A stretch of DNA of 64,000 bases, taken from OCS116 sp051531935. Lineage in GTDB: Bacteria; Pseudomonadota; Alphaproteobacteria; Rhizobiales; OSC116. The stretch spans positions 24,282-88,281 of the forward strand of contig JAOPTR010000006.1 in NCBI GenBank assembly GCA_051531935.1, in the 5' to 3' direction. The translations under genes were made by a program, and so were the position numbers. Below are positions 34,821 to 43,837 of this stretch, piece by piece; within the stretch, counting starts at the first letter, position 1; the number at the start of each line of letters is the position of its first letter. The notes under the pieces are model-generated. The model was not told the DNA's origin. It saw only the letters and a program-made list of their open reading frames with translations, and made no database searches.

Positions 34821-35944
34821 TTAAGGTTTTTGCTTTTTAAAAAGTTCAACACTAATTTTTGGTCTACATTTTTTTCGACAAAAGACTGCCCAACACCATT
34901 TGTCAAAATAAATGTCATTTCACCTTGTTCAGTCTTTTTGTCTTGCAACATAAAGCCAAGCATATTTTTGGCAGTTGGCAAGGGCTGCAAGCCTTCAAAA
35001 CTTAAATCTTTTGGCAATTCAATTTCAGTCATATGAGCTTTAATTTGGTCAATATCAGCGCCATTGTTAAAGCCCAAAAAGGCCGAAAATTCAAATGCCA
35101 AAGCCATGCCAATGGCCACGCCTTCACCATGGATAAGGCGGTCAGAATATTGAGTATGAGCTTCGAGTGCATGGCCAAATGTATGGCCTAAATTCAACAA
35201 AGCGCGCAAGCCATGTTCTTTTTCATCTTGGCTAACAATATCAGCCTTAGATTGGCAAGATTTCACAACCGCATATTGGCGGGCAGTTTTATCACCCTCA
35301 ATAAGTTTTTTGCCATTTTCAACTAACCATTTATAAAATTCGGCGTCGTTGATAAGCGCATATTTAAATATTTCAGCATATCCCGCGCGTATATGTCGGT
35401 CAGATAAAGTGTCTAAAATATCAATATCGGCCAATACTAATTTAGGCTGATGAAAAGCCCCAAGTAGGTTTTTACCCTGCGGTGAATTTACCCCAGTTTT
35501 CCCCCCAACGCTCGAGTCCACTTGCGCCAAAATAGAAGTTGGAATTTGCACAAAATCAACGCCACGGCGCAATACAGAAGCCGCAAATCCGCCCAAATCA
35601 CCCATCACGCCACCACCTAAAATGGTGATAACATCATTGCGCTCAACGCCAAAAGCAATTAATTTTTCAAGCAATTCAGAAAGCATTTGCATGCTTTTAC
35701 TTTTCTCACCAGCGGGTAATATAATCGCGTCACATTCAATGCCTTCATTGGCAAAACTAGCTTGCAAATCAGCCAAATGATGTTGCGCCACATTCTCATC
35801 GGTCACAATAATTGTAAATGGGCGTTTTAATAATGGCTTTATAAGCTCGCCAGCGGTTTCTATCAGCCGTCCACCAACCAAAATGTCATACGATCTTTCA
35901 TCGCCAAGCTCAACGGTAATTTTTTGAATATTTTCAAGAGGCAT
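34817..35944 (-). CDS. aroB: 3-dehydroquinate synthase
   Basis: 375 residues of the usual length. It makes 3-dehydroquinate from DAHP in the shikimate pathway, using NAD and a divalent metal. Seen: ILPAGEKSKSM, VITILGGGVMGDLGGFAAS, RGVDFVQIPTSILAQVDSSV, GGKTGVN, and LLNLGHTFGHALEA with a metal-ligand histidine pair. It overlaps aroK by 11 bases and the CorC-type gene by 4, so the three are co-translated. Confidence 0.97.
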   Translation of the reverse strand: MPLENIQKITVELGDERSYDILVGGRLIETAGELIKPLLKRPFTIIVTDENVAQHHLADLQASFANEGIECDAIILPAGEKSKSMQMLSELLEKLIAFGVERNDVITILGGGVMGDLGGFAASVLRRGVDFVQIPTSILAQVDSSVGGKTGVNSPQGKNLLGAFHQPKLVLADIDILDTLSDRHIRAGYAEIFKYALINDAEFYKWLVENGKKLIEGDKTARQYAVVKSCQSKADIVSQDEKEHGLRALLNLGHTFGHALEAHTQYSDRLIHGEGVAIGMALAFEFSAFLGFNNGADIDQIKAHMTEIELPKDLSFEGLQPLPTAKNMLGFMLQDKKTEQGEMTFILTNGVGQSFVEKNVDQKLVLNFLKSKNLK

Positions 35945-36491
35945 ATGCCACCATTTCTTTTAGCAATTTATCAATCATCACATTATGCGGCGCATCAATT
36001 GTATCAATGGTAACATCAGCCTGCGCATAAATCGGGTAACGTTCGTCAATCAATTTTTGCATCACTTCTTTTGGGTTGTCGACTTGCAGCAATGGCCGCG
36101 TTTGCCGCAATGCAATGCGATCCATCAAAAGCTCCAAATCACCACGCAACCAAATTGAAATGCCTTTTTCTTTGATATTGTTACGGGTGGCTTCGCGCAT
36201 ATAAGCGCCGCCGCCCGTGGCTAAAATCTGCGGCCCACTGTCCAACAATCGAGAAATCACTTTTTCTTCGCCGTCTCTAAATTTATCTTCGCCAAATGTG
36301 GCAAAAAACTCAGGCACATCCATGCCTGCTGCGGCTTCAATTTCATGGTCAGCATCTTTAAATGGCAGGTCTAAATGTTTAGCTAGTCGCCGTCCTAAAG
36401 TTGTTTTTCCCGCACCCATAAGGCCTATCAAAACGATAGACTGCTTGCCCAAATAATCACGAATGATTTTTGTGCTATTTTCTGCGAACAT
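35934..36491 (-). CDS. aroK: Shikimate kinase
   Basis: 185 residues. Walker A is IGLMGAGKTTLGRRLA. The shikimate-binding DADHEIEAAAGMDVPEFF and GGGAYMREATR and the lid WLRGDLELLMDRIALRQTRP are present. It phosphorylates shikimate at O3 with ATP. It is the first gene of the aroK-aroB-CorC transcript. An upstream intergenic gap of about 150 bases separates it from the divergent small membrane protein gene and xerD. Confidence 0.96.
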   Translation of the reverse strand: MFAENSTKIIRDYLGKQSIVLIGLMGAGKTTLGRRLAKHLDLPFKDADHEIEAAAGMDVPEFFATFGEDKFRDGEEKVISRLLDSGPQILATGGGAYMREATRNNIKEKGISIWLRGDLELLMDRIALRQTRPLLQVDNPKEVMQKLIDERYPIYAQADVTIDTIDAPHNVMIDKLLKEMVAYAS

Positions 36492-36654
36492 AATTTGCCC
36501 AAACTAGTGTCTAATAGAGGCGAGTATGACGCCTCAAATGTGTAAATCAATTGCTCTTATTATGGGCATTGTCATGCAAATCTGCAAGTAAATCTTGTTG
36601 TTTATGCGAATTAAAGTTACAATTAACGTATAATTTTAAGTGAAAGTAACCAAC

Positions 36655-36831
36655 ATGTTCGGCCCGTTAAAATATATTTTCTATATGTTGATTTTGGCGG
36701 GTTTAACCTATCTGGCACTCTACATCCTCCCATCATTTTTTACGGCTGATCAAATCCAAATTAAACAAGAAATCACATTACCAAAACCGCAATTGGTTCA
36801 AAACCCCACAAAAGATGCCGCCAATGAGTGA
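36655..36831 (+). CDS. Small single-pass membrane protein upstream of xerD
   Basis: 58 residues from the ATG at 36655; a GTG 15 bases upstream is possible. One hydrophobic helix (YIFYMLILAGLTYLALYILP) is followed by a short Gln/Lys/Pro-rich tail. It is not recognised. Its end overlaps the start of xerD by 17 bases (or 8 with the second xerD ATG), which argues that it is translated. A TATAAT-like hexamer lies at 36629-36634. Confidence 0.55.
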   Translation: MFGPLKYIFYMLILAGLTYLALYILPSFFTADQIQIKQEITLPKPQLVQNPTKDAANE

Positions 36832-37753
36832 ATATGTTGAAAGTTTTTTAGAAATGATTGCCGCTGAGCGTGGTGCTGCCGAAAACACACTTATTTCCTA
36901 TCGCACCGATCTCACTCAGTTTTTTAATTTCCTGCCGCAAGGCATATTAATCAGCAAAATTAATGTCGATCACATTCGCGGTTTTCTAGCATATCAAGTG
37001 GCGGCAGGTGCCGAAGTCTCCACGCAAGCGCGCCGTTTGTCAGCACTCAAACAGTTTTTTAAATTCCTGCATCAGGAAAAACATATAGGCAATAACCCTG
37101 CCGATATTATTGATAGCCCCAAAAAACCACGTCCCTTACCAAAAATCATGTCGATAGACGAAGTGAATCAACTGTTATTCGCGGCTAAAAACAATGCAGA
37201 AAACCAAGAGCAATCACCTGCCAAACTGCAAAAACATCGGCGTTTTTACTGCCTGTTAGAAATTTTATACGCAACAGGTTTGCGGGTGAGTGAACTTGTC
37301 GGTTTGCGCCTAGGACAGGTGCGGTTAGATGAAGGCATGCTGTTCATAAAAGGCAAAGGCGGGCGCGAGCGGTTGGTGCCATTGGGCTATGCTGCATTGG
37401 ATATTCTGCAAGACTATTTGGCCTATCTAGCCACCCAAGCCATTGAAATTAATAAAGCCTCTGACTATATATTTATTTCACGTGGCGCATTGGGGCATAT
37501 GACGCGCCAAGGTTTCGCAAAGGAATTAAAGCTTTTGGCACAAAAAATTGGTTTAGATGCAGCTAAGATATCACCGCATATATTACGCCATGCTTTTGCC
37601 TCGCATTTACTGGCAAACGGTGCCGATTTACGTGCCGTTCAACAAATGCTCGGCCATGCAGACATCTCAACCACCCAAATTTATACACATATTCTGGATG
37701 AGCGGCTCAAGAATTTGGTGTTTGACCATCATCCACTTGCACAAGGTTCCTAA
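36815..37753 (+). CDS. xerD: Tyrosine recombinase XerD
   Basis: 312 residues. The N-terminal SAM-like domain has MIAAERGAAENTLISYRTDL. The catalytic domain has ATGLRVSELVGL (first Arg), KGKGGRERLVPLG (Lys), HILRHAFASHLLANGADLRA (His-x-x-Arg), LGHADISTTQIYTHI (His and nucleophile Tyr). With XerC it resolves chromosome dimers at dif. XerD rather than XerC is chosen by synteny with aroK and accA. An alternative start is ATG at 36824. No dif site was noticed. Confidence 0.9.
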   Translation: MPPMSEYVESFLEMIAAERGAAENTLISYRTDLTQFFNFLPQGILISKINVDHIRGFLAYQVAAGAEVSTQARRLSALKQFFKFLHQEKHIGNNPADIIDSPKKPRPLPKIMSIDEVNQLLFAAKNNAENQEQSPAKLQKHRRFYCLLEILYATGLRVSELVGLRLGQVRLDEGMLFIKGKGGRERLVPLGYAALDILQDYLAYLATQAIEINKASDYIFISRGALGHMTRQGFAKELKLLAQKIGLDAAKISPHILRHAFASHLLANGADLRAVQQMLGHADISTTQIYTHILDERLKNLVFDHHPLAQGS

Positions 37754-37810
37754 GGTTGTTAAAAGAATGCAAGGGGTGGTATCTATGCGCCATATTTTAA
37801 GGAATTTTGA

Positions 37811-38764
37811 ATGACAACCTATCTTGAATTCGAAAAATCAATTGCAGATTTAGACGGAAAGATCGCTGAATTAAAAGCGCTTGCCGCAGCAGATGGTTCA
37901 ATGTCAATTGAAGATGAAGTGCTCAGATTGCAAGAAAAATCCGACGCTGCATTAGCCACTACCTATGCAAATTTAGATGCATGGCAAAAAACTCAAGTTT
38001 CCCGCCATCCAGACCGCCCACATTTTTCTAACTTGGCAAATTATATTTTCGATGATTTCACCCCATTAGCTGGTGATCGTAATTTCGCTGAAGATTACGC
38101 CATTGTTGGTGGCGCGGCACGTTTCAATGGCCGTCCCGTAATGGTAATCGGTCACGAAACTGGCCATGATACCGAAACTAGGCTTAAACATAATTTCGGC
38201 ATGGCACGTCCAGAAGGCTATCGTAAAGCCCAAAGATTAATGAAAATGGCTGACAAATTCAATATGCCTGTCATCAGCCTCATCAATACGATGGGCGCCT
38301 ATCCTGGCATTGGTGCCGAGGCACGTGGCCAAGCCGAAGCCATTGCACGTAGTACCGAGGTTTGCTTGCAAATTGGTGTGCCATCTTTAGCCATTATCGT
38401 TGGCGAAGGCCAATCTGGTGGTGCCATCGGCATTGCTGCAGCCAATAAAGTTATGATGCTAGAAAACAGCATTTATTCAGTGATTAGCCCCGAGGGTGCG
38501 GCTTCAATTTTATGGCGCGATGCAAAACGCGCTAAAGACGCTGCCTTAAATATGAAAATCACCGCAAAAGATTTAGAAGCTTTTGGCGTGATCGAAGAAA
38601 TTATCGCCGAACCAATGGGCGGCGCGCATCGTGACCCGCAACAAGCTATGGATAATATTTCTGTTTCCATTGCCAAACAATTGTCTAAATTCGAAGGTAT
38701 GTCTAAAGCCGAGGTTCTGGCACATAGGCAAGATCGTTTCTTAGCCATTGGTCGGGAATTATAG
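37811..38764 (+). CDS. accA: Acetyl-CoA carboxylase carboxyltransferase subunit alpha
   Basis: 317 residues. Typical AccA text: FEKSIADLDGKIAELKALA at the N-terminus, DRPHFSNLANYIFDDF, VIGHETGHDTETRLKHNFGM, PVISLINTMGAYPGIGAEAR, and IVGEGQSGGAIGIAAANKV. With AccD it transfers carboxyl from biotin to acetyl-CoA, the first step of fatty acid synthesis. It begins 57 bases after xerD, preceded by AAGGA, in the same direction. Confidence 0.97.
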   Translation: MTTYLEFEKSIADLDGKIAELKALAAADGSMSIEDEVLRLQEKSDAALATTYANLDAWQKTQVSRHPDRPHFSNLANYIFDDFTPLAGDRNFAEDYAIVGGAARFNGRPVMVIGHETGHDTETRLKHNFGMARPEGYRKAQRLMKMADKFNMPVISLINTMGAYPGIGAEARGQAEAIARSTEVCLQIGVPSLAIIVGEGQSGGAIGIAAANKVMMLENSIYSVISPEGAASILWRDAKRAKDAALNMKITAKDLEAFGVIEEIIAEPMGGAHRDPQQAMDNISVSIAKQLSKFEGMSKAEVLAHRQDRFLAIGREL

Positions 38765-38888
38765 GTAATTCGTTGATAACCCATCACGTTATTGTGAGTT
38801 TTAATGTTTTGCAAATAGAGTCAAAACTTTGTTAAATATTTTGGATTATAGTTTCTAAATAGTTAACTCATTTATTGTAGGTATTGAA

Positions 38889-39914
38889 TTGCGGGTTTCA
38901 AATTTTTTCAAAATCGCCTTGGTAATTTCAACGGTGTTTTTTCTATCTGGCTGTAAATGGTTTACAGATAGCGAAGCGTGGAAAAAACCACTACCTCCTT
39001 ATTTAGTTCGTGCCATTAAAGATAAAGGCTTCAAAGTCGGTGCGCATATTCTCGCGCGTTTATATAAAGAAGAAAATCGCTTCGAAGTTTGGATGGAAAA
39101 AGATGGCCGCTTCCAATTTTTCAAAAGCTATGGCATTTGCAGTTGGTCTGGTGAGCTAGGGCCAAAGCTTAAAGAGGGCGACCGCCAAGCACCCGAAGGC
39201 TTTTACGTTGTTACCCCGGCACAAATGAACCCGCGGTCAAAATTTTATCTATCATTCAACTTGGGCTACCCAAATTTTTATGACCGCGCCCATGGTCGTA
39301 CTGGCAGTCAATTAATGGTGCATGGCGAATGCTCATCTCGTGGTTGCTACGCACTCACAAACCCTAATATCGAAGAAGTATATCTGCTTGCGCGCGATGC
39401 GTTTAAAAACGGCCAACGTCGTTTTCATGTTCATGCGTTCCCGTTCAGGCTTAATGGTTTTAACTTCTTCCGACATAAAGACAATAAATGGCTCGATTTT
39501 TGGAAAAACCTTGAAGAAGGTGATAAATTATTCAAAAAAACAGGCTTGCCGCCTAAAATGATTGTGGCGAATAAACGCTATGTATTTTCGGCTGCCGATA
39601 CCCAAATTGCGCAACCAAATCTGTTTGGGCCCAAAACCACAGCACCTGTTGCACCTGAACCCAAAAAACCGTTCCAAGTGCCGCCATTACCACCTGCTGG
39701 TCTGTGGCAAATATATACAAACCGTCCACTGGATATGCTTGTATTTGATACAGCTCCTGCGGCCAACACAGTGCAAACTGCGCCGACAACTCAGCCAAAC
39801 CCTATATTGCGTAACAATAATCCGTCATCTTCACTTAGTAATATAGGTGATGGCACAAGCCCGGTTTTAGATGACAATAAATTCGATGCGCTGAAATTTA
39901 AAATTACCAATTAG
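38889..39914 (+). CDS. L,D-transpeptidase (YkuD/YafK-type) lipoprotein
   Basis: 341 residues from a TTG start at 38889; no ATG upstream fits. The signal sequence ends in the lipobox LSGC with Cys22, so it is probably an outer- or inner-membrane lipoprotein. The YkuD domain has RTGSQLMVHGECSSRGCYAL, with the catalytic HG...S.GC motif. L,D-transpeptidases crosslink peptidoglycan or attach proteins to it. The C-terminal 100 residues are Pro/Ala/Thr-rich and probably disordered. Its stop shares four bases (TTAG) with the convergent gene. Confidence 0.88.
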   Translation: MRVSNFFKIALVISTVFFLSGCKWFTDSEAWKKPLPPYLVRAIKDKGFKVGAHILARLYKEENRFEVWMEKDGRFQFFKSYGICSWSGELGPKLKEGDRQAPEGFYVVTPAQMNPRSKFYLSFNLGYPNFYDRAHGRTGSQLMVHGECSSRGCYALTNPNIEEVYLLARDAFKNGQRRFHVHAFPFRLNGFNFFRHKDNKWLDFWKNLEEGDKLFKKTGLPPKMIVANKRYVFSAADTQIAQPNLFGPKTTAPVAPEPKKPFQVPPLPPAGLWQIYTNRPLDMLVFDTAPAANTVQTAPTTQPNPILRNNNPSSSLSNIGDGTSPVLDDNKFDALKFKITN

Positions 39915-40951
39915 ACCATTTTTTGATCAATGAAATAGTGTGCAGTCTCTATAGCGCTGGTTTTCACATCACGAAAATTCATGTCCAAATCGCGCTTTGC
40001 GGCAGTGTTGTCTAATTCGCGCTTCACACCCAAATCTTGGCTGACAGATCGAATGTCACCATCAAAGATAGCCAATAACTTAATCAACCAGTTTGGCGCA
40101 CGACGGGTGATTATTTTGCGTTCTGGAAATTCTGCAGCCAACGCATCAACAAGTTCGCAATACCAAACAAAGCGATTGGCAGCGATATACCGTTTGCCAA
40201 ATGTTACATCATTGGCAATGGCATTCACGTGCATTTTAGCCACATCGCGTACGTCTACATAAGCAAAACCCAAATGGGGCACAGCAGGGTCGGTGCGGCA
40301 TAAAATACGTTTAATAATACTTGTCGAGGCACCAATCACATCATCCAATGGCGTACCCACCACCATGCTTGGGTTAATGACAGTCAGATCAATATTTACA
40401 ATTTTTTGCTCAACAAAATCCCATGCCGCGCGCTCGGCAAATGTCTTAGATTTCGAGTAAGGCGTTGCATGTTTGGGGTTGATGTCATTCCAATCCCGTT
40501 CGTCCAGTTTTGGGCGCTTATCCAATTTATTATGGTGCATAATTGCGGCAACTGATGATGTTAATATCACCCGCTTAATGCCCGCTTCATGCGCAGCTTT
40601 CAAGGCGCGCAAAGTCCCCTCAACCGCAGGCTTAATTAAGTCGTTCTCATCTTTTGGTTGGGTGGCGGGCGCGGGTGATGCGGTGTGTAACAATATATCC
40701 ATGCCTTGCATGGCGTCTTGCCAACCTTCGTCTTTTTGCAAGTCTAAAGCGACAAATTCAAGTTTCTCATCAAGATTAATTGCGTCGCTAGTATAATTGG
40801 CAAGGGTAGCTTTCACATCTTTGCCGCGCGATAACTGCCGAACCGAGGCCCGCACATCATATCCAGCTTCAAGCAATTGCAAAATTATATGTTTGGCAAT
40901 ATAGCCAGTTGCGCCCGTTACAAAAGCTTTTTTATGATGTTCTTCAGACAT
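39911..40951 (-). CDS. NAD(P)-dependent epimerase/reductase, dihydroflavonol-reductase-like (extended SDR)
   Basis: 346 residues. The Rossmann motif is FVTGATGYIAKHIILQLLEA. The catalytic tyrosine and lysine are in TPYSKSKTFAERAAWDFV (YxxxK). ILTSSVAAIMHH precedes them. These enzymes reduce aldehydes or ketones on small molecules. The substrate here is unknown. It is the last gene of a three-gene operon behind the CGNR regulator and hemerythrin genes (gaps of 3 and 6 bases). Confidence 0.87.
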   Translation of the reverse strand: MSEEHHKKAFVTGATGYIAKHIILQLLEAGYDVRASVRQLSRGKDVKATLANYTSDAINLDEKLEFVALDLQKDEGWQDAMQGMDILLHTASPAPATQPKDENDLIKPAVEGTLRALKAAHEAGIKRVILTSSVAAIMHHNKLDKRPKLDERDWNDINPKHATPYSKSKTFAERAAWDFVEQKIVNIDLTVINPSMVVGTPLDDVIGASTSIIKRILCRTDPAVPHLGFAYVDVRDVAKMHVNAIANDVTFGKRYIAANRFVWYCELVDALAAEFPERKIITRRAPNWLIKLLAIFDGDIRSVSQDLGVKRELDNTAAKRDLDMNFRDVKTSAIETAHYFIDQKMV

Positions 40952-40957
40952 ATAAGT

Positions 40958-41533
40958 TTATCCATGCTCAAGTAAAATGGGTATAATAATTTCTTCTTCA
41001 TCCCATAAGTGGCGGGTGATTATTTTTTCTAGCGCGCGGCTGCCTTTTGCCACTTGGGCGATCATATCGCGGTCAACTGGCTTTTGCGCCATCATATCAA
41101 CCAAGGCCAATTGAGTATCTTGCAAAGCTTGGTCAAGTATCTTGTGGTCGCCGTCCAACAGATTAATCGCATGCTCCATATTAGGGTATAGCTGAATGAA
41201 TTGTGGGAAATAATTATGGTCTTCAATTTCGTGGTGATGGTGCAGATGGGAGATAACTTGATTGCCCATTTGTTGTAATTTCCTGGCGTTAATCTCATCT
41301 TGAATTTCACTGGGTGGAGTATCAAGCAACGATTCAAAACCATCTGCAAGCTGGTTTGTGCCTTGTAGCAAATTACGGTGAATGTTTAGCCAAAACCCCG
41401 CCATACCTTGGTAGCGCCTGTGCTTTGGCCAGTCTTCTCGTGTGCTTTCAAGTAAGGTTTTCTTAATTGTAGGTGAAAGCCCGTCACGTTTTTTGACATG
41501 ATTTTCAGGGTTTTTATATTTAAAATGTGCCAT
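40958..41533 (-). CDS. Hemerythrin HHE-type cation-binding domain protein
   Basis: 191 residues, four-helix-bundle with metal-ligand histidines and acids in NIHRNLLQGTNQLADG, HLHHHHEIEDHNYFPQF, LLDGDHKILDQALQDTQ and TRHLWDEEEIIIPILLEHG. The di-iron centre would bind oxygen or nitric oxide, or store iron. It lies between the CGNR-regulator gene (3 bases) and the SDR gene (6 bases), so all three are made together, perhaps against oxidative or nitrosative stress. Confidence 0.88.
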   Translation of the reverse strand: MAHFKYKNPENHVKKRDGLSPTIKKTLLESTREDWPKHRRYQGMAGFWLNIHRNLLQGTNQLADGFESLLDTPPSEIQDEINARKLQQMGNQVISHLHHHHEIEDHNYFPQFIQLYPNMEHAINLLDGDHKILDQALQDTQLALVDMMAQKPVDRDMIAQVAKGSRALEKIITRHLWDEEEIIIPILLEHG

Positions 41534-41536
41534 GGC

Positions 41537-42154
41537 TTACGCTTTCTCATTCTTACGTTTTTTTGCGCGATGGGCAGCCGCTTTGGCTCTGTTTCCACAA
41601 ATACTCATCGTACACCACGCACGTTTATGGTTTTTACTGGTATCAAGAAACCAAAGCCCGCAAGTTTTGCCATGGCAATTTTTCACCATTGTCATATTGG
41701 CTTCACATAATAAATCACCCATCGCATTGGCGATTGGTAACAGTAAATCTTCAGCCCTTAACCAACGATGTTCCTGGCGCCATTCTATGTTTGGCAATCC
41801 AATTTGTCGATAGCTTTGTTCTGTTGCCAATATGGCATTTAGAGTGTCTAACTGACTTAAATCTATGGTCTTTATCGGTTTGCGAGCGTTCTCAATAATC
41901 AATATCCGAAACCAATCGCGTAATTTCCGTGCCTTGTCAGCAGCATCATTTAGTGATTTTTCAGAATATTTCTTTTTTAAAATATTTGCGTCATCCATTG
42001 AAATCATGTTGGATTTTTGCAGCCAATCCACAAGGTCTTGGCCATTTTCAATCCACTCTATGTGCTTTCCCCAAGGCGCAGCAACGCTGTTCAAAAAATC
42101 CAAAGCTGCGTTGTCAGCAATAAAAAATGGTTCAGGCCGTGATGTATGAAGCAA
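41537..42154 (-). CDS. CGNR zinc-finger / ABATE-domain probable transcriptional regulator
   Basis: 205 residues. The N-terminal ABATE domain (DNAALDFLNSVAAPWG) leads to a C-terminal treble-clef finger: CHGKTCGLWFLDTSKNHKRA, then WCTMSICGNRAKAAAHR, with four cysteines and the CGNR signature. These proteins are thought to bind DNA and sense ligands. It is the first gene of the operon with hemerythrin and an SDR enzyme, and is divergent from an azoreductase, so those are plausible targets. Confidence 0.88.
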   Translation of the reverse strand: MLHTSRPEPFFIADNAALDFLNSVAAPWGKHIEWIENGQDLVDWLQKSNMISMDDANILKKKYSEKSLNDAADKARKLRDWFRILIIENARKPIKTIDLSQLDTLNAILATEQSYRQIGLPNIEWRQEHRWLRAEDLLLPIANAMGDLLCEANMTMVKNCHGKTCGLWFLDTSKNHKRAWCTMSICGNRAKAAAHRAKKRKNEKA

Positions 42155-42294
42155 TGCAAAATTCCAAATGATGTTGTTTCATATTCATAACCATTAAAAA
42201 GATGTTTGACAAGTTATTATGTAGCGTGATAGATGTTCAGCTATAGTAACCATTATAAATGCATTTCAACAGTTACTAAATAAAGGAAATTAAT

Positions 42295-42912
42295 ATGACG
42301 AAAATACTATTCATTAAGGGGTCACCGCGCGACGAAGATTCAAAATCAAACAAATTGGCCGAAATTTACATCAATAAATTAAAAGCAGAGCAACCTGGAG
42401 TGTCTGTAGAAATTATAGATTTGTGGCAGGAAGAATTACCCGAATTTGATGGCGACAAATCTGCTGCAAAAATGACATTTTTTGGTGTTGGAGAAATGAA
42501 TCCTCAAACCCAAACTGCATGGCATCAAGTGGTTAAAATTACCCAAAAATTCATAGATGCCGATCATTATGTGATTTCGGCTCCCATGTGGAATGGTGGT
42601 ATTCCTTACAAATTGAAGCAATATATCGACATTATCACCCAACCGGGTTTGCTTTTTGGCTTCACACCCGAAGACGGCTATACGGGTTTACTACAAAACA
42701 AAAAGGCGAGTGTTTTTTACACAAGTGGCGTTTTTGCACCAGATGTTGAAGCCAAATATGGCAGTGATTTTCATTCTACATATCTAAACTGGTGGTTGAA
42801 TATGATTGGCGTCAATTCAGTTGAATCTGTGCGTTTTCAGCCATCATTACTCACTGCAGATGCAGAGGCAGATTTTAAAGTGGCAGCCGTGCAAGCTCAA
42901 ACATTGAATTGA
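42295..42912 (+). CDS. FMN-dependent NADH-azoreductase / quinone reductase (AzoR-like, flavodoxin fold)
   Basis: 205 residues. IKGSPRDEDSKSNKLAEIYI binds the FMN phosphate. YVISAPMWNGGIPYKLKQYI and VFYTSGVFAPDVEAKYG are typical of AzoR. The enzyme reduces quinones or azo compounds with NADH. AAAGGAAA precedes the ATG. Upstream, between this gene and the CGNR regulator, AGTAAC and GTTACT form an inverted repeat with 22 bases between, an operator candidate, and TTGACA occurs at 42206. Confidence 0.9.
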   Translation: MTKILFIKGSPRDEDSKSNKLAEIYINKLKAEQPGVSVEIIDLWQEELPEFDGDKSAAKMTFFGVGEMNPQTQTAWHQVVKITQKFIDADHYVISAPMWNGGIPYKLKQYIDIITQPGLLFGFTPEDGYTGLLQNKKASVFYTSGVFAPDVEAKYGSDFHSTYLNWWLNMIGVNSVESVRFQPSLLTADAEADFKVAAVQAQTLN

Positions 42913-42939
42913 TAACCTTCAATACCATCGCTGTTCCCT

Positions 42940-42966
42940 CAATCATCTTCATGATGGTTGGGGTTA
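42940..42966. terminator. Hairpin between azoR-like gene and DUF924 gene
   Basis: CCCTCAATCAT and ATGATGGTTGGGG can pair imperfectly around a short loop, in the 51-base gap between two convergent genes. It has no long T-run. Weak support. Confidence 0.3.
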
Positions 42967-43506
42967 GCCTTTAAAGCCATCTGTTTCTAAAAATTCTAGT
43001 TCGGCCTTGGTGCTTTCGCGGCCTAAAACTTGGTTGCGATGTGGAAATCGCCCATAGGCTTTTATCAGATCATAATGAATGACAGCAAACGGGCTATTGT
43101 CAAATAATTCTAAAGCTTTTTCTTGAACTGCTAAGTTTTCACTATGCATGTATGGCATATAGACAAACATGCGTAAGCCTTTGTCAATTTGATCATCTAG
43201 ATTGGCATCAACCATTAGCTTTGACAGCGTAAAAGCTTGCTCATCATAAGCAAAAGCAAGGCCAGAACCGCGGTTTAAATTCCGTCTAAACTGGTCAAGG
43301 CATATAATAATACCAAGTATTTTTAACCCATTTTTAGAATTTTCAAAATGGTTGGGCAGATCTACGGTTTCCAAAAAAGCCAAATCAGCGGTGAATTTTT
43401 CACGCATATCATTGTCAAAATCATCAGATTTTTTAAACCAAAATTCAGCTCCTGCTTCACGCCAGAATTCTATGGCGCGGGTGCTTATATCTGTAATGTT
43501 TCCCAT
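42964..43506 (-). CDS. DUF924 family protein
   Basis: 180 residues from the ATG at 43506, chosen because AAGGA lies 6 bases upstream (the ATG at 43512 touches it). Family text: IEFWREAGAEFWFKKSDDFD, LGIIICLDQFRRNLNRGSG, shown in part (CLDQFRRNLNRGSGLAF), FVYMPYMHSENLAVQEKAL and FPHRNQVLGRESTKAELEFL. It is a helical, TPR-like conserved protein without a known function. It follows the TfoX-like gene by 11 bases on the same strand. Confidence 0.88.
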   Translation of the reverse strand: MGNITDISTRAIEFWREAGAEFWFKKSDDFDNDMREKFTADLAFLETVDLPNHFENSKNGLKILGIIICLDQFRRNLNRGSGLAFAYDEQAFTLSKLMVDANLDDQIDKGLRMFVYMPYMHSENLAVQEKALELFDNSPFAVIHYDLIKAYGRFPHRNQVLGRESTKAELEFLETDGFKG

Positions 43507-43517
43507 AATCATTCCTT

Positions 43518-43829
43518 TTAGCTATTGTTGGCGACAAAGTTAAGAGCTTGTTCGGATAATTCCTGCCATTGGTCAGAATGTTCAAAAGGCACCTGCACCC
43601 AAGCTTTCATGGCGCGGCCATTGCCTGCAGGGTCAAATAGATGAGCGCCCTCTAGTGCCAAAGCTTGCGCATGGGCGGGGTTGTCCAATTTAAAAACCAT
43701 TTCATTTTGGAAAAAGCTCACAAACGCTTTATTGCCAATTTTATAGCATAACTTACCAAACATTTGGCTTTTCACACTATTATCAATTTGCTGGCAAATA
43801 TTATGAAATTGGTTTTCGGCTTCACCCAT
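43518..43829 (-). CDS. TfoX/Sxy N-terminal-domain-like protein
   Basis: 103 residues. KSQMFGKLCYKIGNKAFVSF followed by NEMVFKLDNPAHAQAL resembles the TfoX N-terminal domain (MFGG.. and KVG.. type). The C-terminal half aligns only loosely. TfoX regulates competence in gammaproteobacteria, but single-domain homologues in alphaproteobacteria have no proven role. It is 8 bases after the acyl-CoA ligase gene, in one transcript with it and DUF924. Confidence 0.6.
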   Translation of the reverse strand: MGEAENQFHNICQQIDNSVKSQMFGKLCYKIGNKAFVSFFQNEMVFKLDNPAHAQALALEGAHLFDPAGNGRAMKAWVQVPFEHSDQWQELSEQALNFVANNS

Positions 43830-43837
43830 TCTGGCTC

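Noticed and set aside
36815..37753. Phage integrase
   Set aside because: Length, catalytic motifs and synteny with aroK and accA fit XerD. There is no attachment site or other phage gene nearby.
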